DNA from: Cladocopium goreaui
Lineage: Eukaryota > Sar > Dinophyceae > Suessiales > Symbiodiniaceae
Direction of reading: 5' to 3'
Length of the DNA: 64,000 bases
Assembly (NCBI GenBank): GCA_947184155.2
Contig: CAMXCT020006749.1
Span: forward strand, 199,501 to 263,500
Shown in pieces: positions 61,379-64,000 of this stretch (its first letter is position 1; each line of letters opens with the position of its first letter). Under the pieces are notes generated by a model. The model was not told the origin of the DNA. It ran no database searches and was given only the letters and a program-made list of their open reading frames with translations. The translations under genes were made by a program, and so were the position numbers.

Positions 61379-61744
61379 GCTAGTATAAGTAGTAGTGCTA
61401 TGTTGAGTTTGAAGTTTCTTTTTTCTATATACCTTTTCTTGCACTTGTGAAATTTTCTAAGTCTTTGCAATTTGGGAAGTGTAAATTTAATGTGTACTTG
61501 ATGCAGACACTTCATGGAACATAAGACTCACCGGACTGGAACAAATGCTCTCCTCACCATGCAATTTGCATTGTCAAAATTAAGAAACGGCAATGCATTG
61601 GCAACTCCTTCGTAGTTTCGATCGTACACTCAGCTGGTCTTTTGGTATACTTCATTCGTCTGGGCCTAGCCTTGGGAGCGTGAGGAACAGGATTACGAGA
61701 CCTGCCATCTTAGCATGTAACCAACATAAAGAGAAGCTGTTGTC

Positions 61745-61995
61745 TCATTTCTGTAAGTTCTGAATCATGATTTCAGCTTTCCATTTGTCCTTTTGCAACA
61801 AAGAACTGTCATTGCCAAATGTCAATAGACCAATGGATACAGTGTCCAGCGTTGAAACAGTTGGCCATTGACAAAAGAGTACAGAGGTCAACCAAGCCAG
61901 TCCGACAGCATAAGTTGCCAGCTCGAGACATGCGTCAAACACATGCCGCCCACATGGACAGTGCGGGCTTTGCCTTTCAAGAGCTAAGGTAGTTG
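61745..61995 (-). CDS. Candidate exon with hydrophobic segment
   Basis: After GAAAG|G it reads QSPHCPCGRHVFDACLELAT, YAVGLAWLTSVLFCQWPTVS and TVSIGLLTFGNDSSLLQK. It could cross a membrane once. No family recognised. Confidence 0.4.
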
Positions 61996-62455
61996 GACTT
62001 GAACAGTTTCCACTTTCTCCTCTAAACATCTCTCAATCTTGTTCTACATGCCATGCCGAACTATGCCGAACTAAAAATATTGTCAATCCTGAACCCTTCT
62101 AGAAAATGCAGCGCCATCCTGAAGTTTAGACAACCAAGTTTTCTCGTTTGATTGAATTGTCCTGCAGTTTTGGACAGATGTACCTTTAGGAGCCTGAAAG
62201 CCCGCAGGTTCTGAGTTTGAAGCTTTGCATAGCTTTGCCAGGCTTTGCCACATGCACAGCAGCTATTACATTCTACCGCATGCTACGTATTACTAACTTA
62301 CTATGCATGATGTGTCTATCTATGTACACATTACACATTCCTATGATCTATAGCAACCCCAAGAAAAATAGAAAAGTGTTCCAGAATATTCTAGATAATA
62401 CTCATAATGTTCACAGTCTAACTTTTCAAATAATGTGGAGTTGCGTTACATTGGT

Positions 62456-62608
62456 CTACATTGATTTCTTCCATGCTCTCCTTGAGCAGCGACAGAAGCG
62501 ACAGGGACGAGGACTTTCTCTTTTCAGCTGGCGGGCATCACGCCGAGCTACGGGCAACAGATTCCTGTGCCATTCAACGGGATCAACACACCAATGCAGG
62601 GCGTGTTG
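62456..62608 (-). CDS. C-terminal exon of an unidentified gene
   Basis: QHALHWCVDPVEWHRNLLPV, ARRDARQLKRESPRPCRFCR and CSRRAWKKSM before a TAG at 62456. Convincing composition; acceptor not fixed. Confidence 0.45.
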   Translation of the reverse strand, partial: QHALHWCVDPVEWHRNLLPVARRDARQLKRESPRPCRFCRCSRRAWKKSM

Positions 62609-62939
62609 ACTCGTTGACTTGTTGATTCATTGACTCGTTGATCTCACAGCCTCGCACTCTGAAACTGTGATCTCTGAAGATCTCTAAAGAGCTGAATCTG
62701 GAAAATAGTCGAAATATGCGTCATCGTGGCCGGAAGCCGCCACAGGCCACAGGCCATGGAGGATTACGAACCGTTCTGAGCTCAGCATCTCTCTGTTATT
62801 TGAAGCGGCATCATATCTACGAAAAATGTAGAAAATACAATGGAAAATGCTGCAAAAAGTATCAAAAAGTGATCTCTATATTATTGACTTCTCTATGACT
62901 CGATTATGACAATATGGCAGACTAATGCAGACTATAGTG

Positions 62940-63083
62940 CTGATTAGTGCTGATTAGTGCTGACTTTGGTCCGGTGTGTCCCGCTGTGGCACAAGGCTCC
63001 AGGCGTTGGCGTTCACTCCTCGGCGTCTTCATAGGCCTTGATTTTATCTGCCTGTGCACCTCGCTTGCAATTCCTGGGAGAAA
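62940..63083 (-). CDS. Candidate exon
   Basis: After CCCAG|: GIASEVHRQIKSRPMKTPRS, then ERQRLEPCATAGHTGPKSAL. Basic, probably disordered. The 3' edge lies in a repeat GTGCTGATTA x3. Confidence 0.4.
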
Positions 63084-64000
63084 CCAGAGGCACGGGGAGT
63101 TTTGTTTTCGTCACAGTTGGAACTTCTTTGGAACATTTTCGAATTGCTCAGAAAACTGCAAAGCCCCAGATAGACCAACTCGAATACTTCTTTAAGGTTC
63201 ATTCTGCAGCATTTCGCCAAGTTTCAGATCGTAAACGACTTTGCAATCCTGGAGAATGTGGGAACACGTGGCTACTCTTGAGGCATTGTGATCCACAGAC
63301 AGAGACTTGGAATGGGAGAGCCTTTGAGGCACGACCACTGAGGGCAAAGACTTCTGGAGAGGTGGACTTCACGATGCAAAACAACACATCGAGACACCCA
63401 ACACACTTCTAATTGTCAATTCATTACACAAAAAGATACAAAAAGACATTTAGAAAAGGATTCTTGAAAAGAAGACACATCAAAAAGGACAGCTTTGTGA
63501 TGCCTTGCGGCTTTCTCTCCGGCTCCTTCAGCCGAATGTTGTCGACAACTGCACACATCCAGCGATGTCTGGAATCACTCCAGTACTGTACCTGTCTTTG
63601 TCATGAGAACCGTGCAGAGATTTCTGTTTCCGCAAAGTCATCTCTTGTGCTTTTGTTTGAAAGTTATGCTAAGCTGCTGTGTTTATCCTTCAGGCCATTG
63701 TGCTTAAGGTTAACCAGGTTGTGTTCCAAAGCACATTGATACGATATGTGCCAAAGCAAACACACATGTGATGAAGCCACCTTGCACATTCCTAGTTGGA
63801 AAAGACATGCGGCAAAGCTGAATCTCACTACATATTTACGTGTTCATATACTATGGCTTGAATATAGTTATATCATATAACTATAACTATAATCGTATGT
63901 ACGCATAATATAATATATACACATGTCCTGTTGTCTCAGACTTTCTGCCTGATCGCTGATCTGGAATTCAGCAGCTGCTAGGATGGCCTTGCGATGAAAA
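63084..64000. other. Window end without a supported gene
   Basis: Short open frames on both strands but no family motif or paired splice signals. AT-rich near 63830-63920. Confidence 0.3.

Noticed and set aside
1-64000. tRNA, rRNA or spliced-leader genes
   Set aside because: No cloverleaf with CCA-side consensus, rRNA core or splice-leader sequence was recognised by eye; a covariance-model search would be needed to exclude them.

Overview
The window looks like nuclear DNA of a dinoflagellate, most likely of the Symbiodinium type. The grounds are: exon-rich genes whose introns often start with GC and end AG|G, Copia polyproteins with CCCH fingers, a tyrosine-recombinase retroelement carrying a DNMT3-like methyltransferase, dense microsatellites, and the fact that every gene or element I can orient reads from the minus strand (a one-directional gene block). 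No bacterial operon, rRNA, tRNA or CRISPR array was seen.

Layout. 1-5.1 kb: a pile-up of unrelated tandem arrays, part of it arranged symmetrically. 5.4-18.5 kb: a secreted zinc metalloprotease gene (nine exons placed, one region unresolved). One of its introns holds a complete 8.1-kb split-direct-repeat tyrosine-recombinase (Ngaro/PAT-like) retroelement at 8593-16700. In that element a DNMT3-like cytosine methyltransferase lies inside the RNase H domain. 19.0-29.1 kb: many small minus-strand exons (coiled-coil, Cys-rich and armadillo-like pieces) with microsatellites and a small inverted-repeat element. 29.33-48.72 kb: a very large (19.4 kb) Copia-type LTR retrotransposon with 230-bp LTRs that differ at one base. 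49.1-53.4 kb: a pentapeptide-repeat / acidic / membrane protein gene. 53.5-56 kb: fragments of further minus-strand genes. 56.2-60.7 kb: a 4.4-kb satellite of a 10-bp unit, interrupted by a 100-N gap and apparently sitting in an intron. 60.7-64 kb: more candidate minus-strand exons.

The most unusual object is the 19.4-kb Copia element. Besides gag-protease-integrase and reverse transcriptase-RNase H it has 7.3 kb of extra coding capacity. One extra protein contains what looks like a full Tpt1/KptA RNA 2'-phosphotransferase domain with its Arg-His, Arg and HxT-like motifs. The tail of the RT protein has a GPC-containing, methyltransferase-like region. A single in-frame TAA separates integrase from RT, and another separates the last two extra ORFs. 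The second unusual object is the nested RNase H/DNMT arrangement in the recombinase element. Exon edges, splice sites and domain names were read by eye from the sequence and from remembered family motifs. No database search was run.
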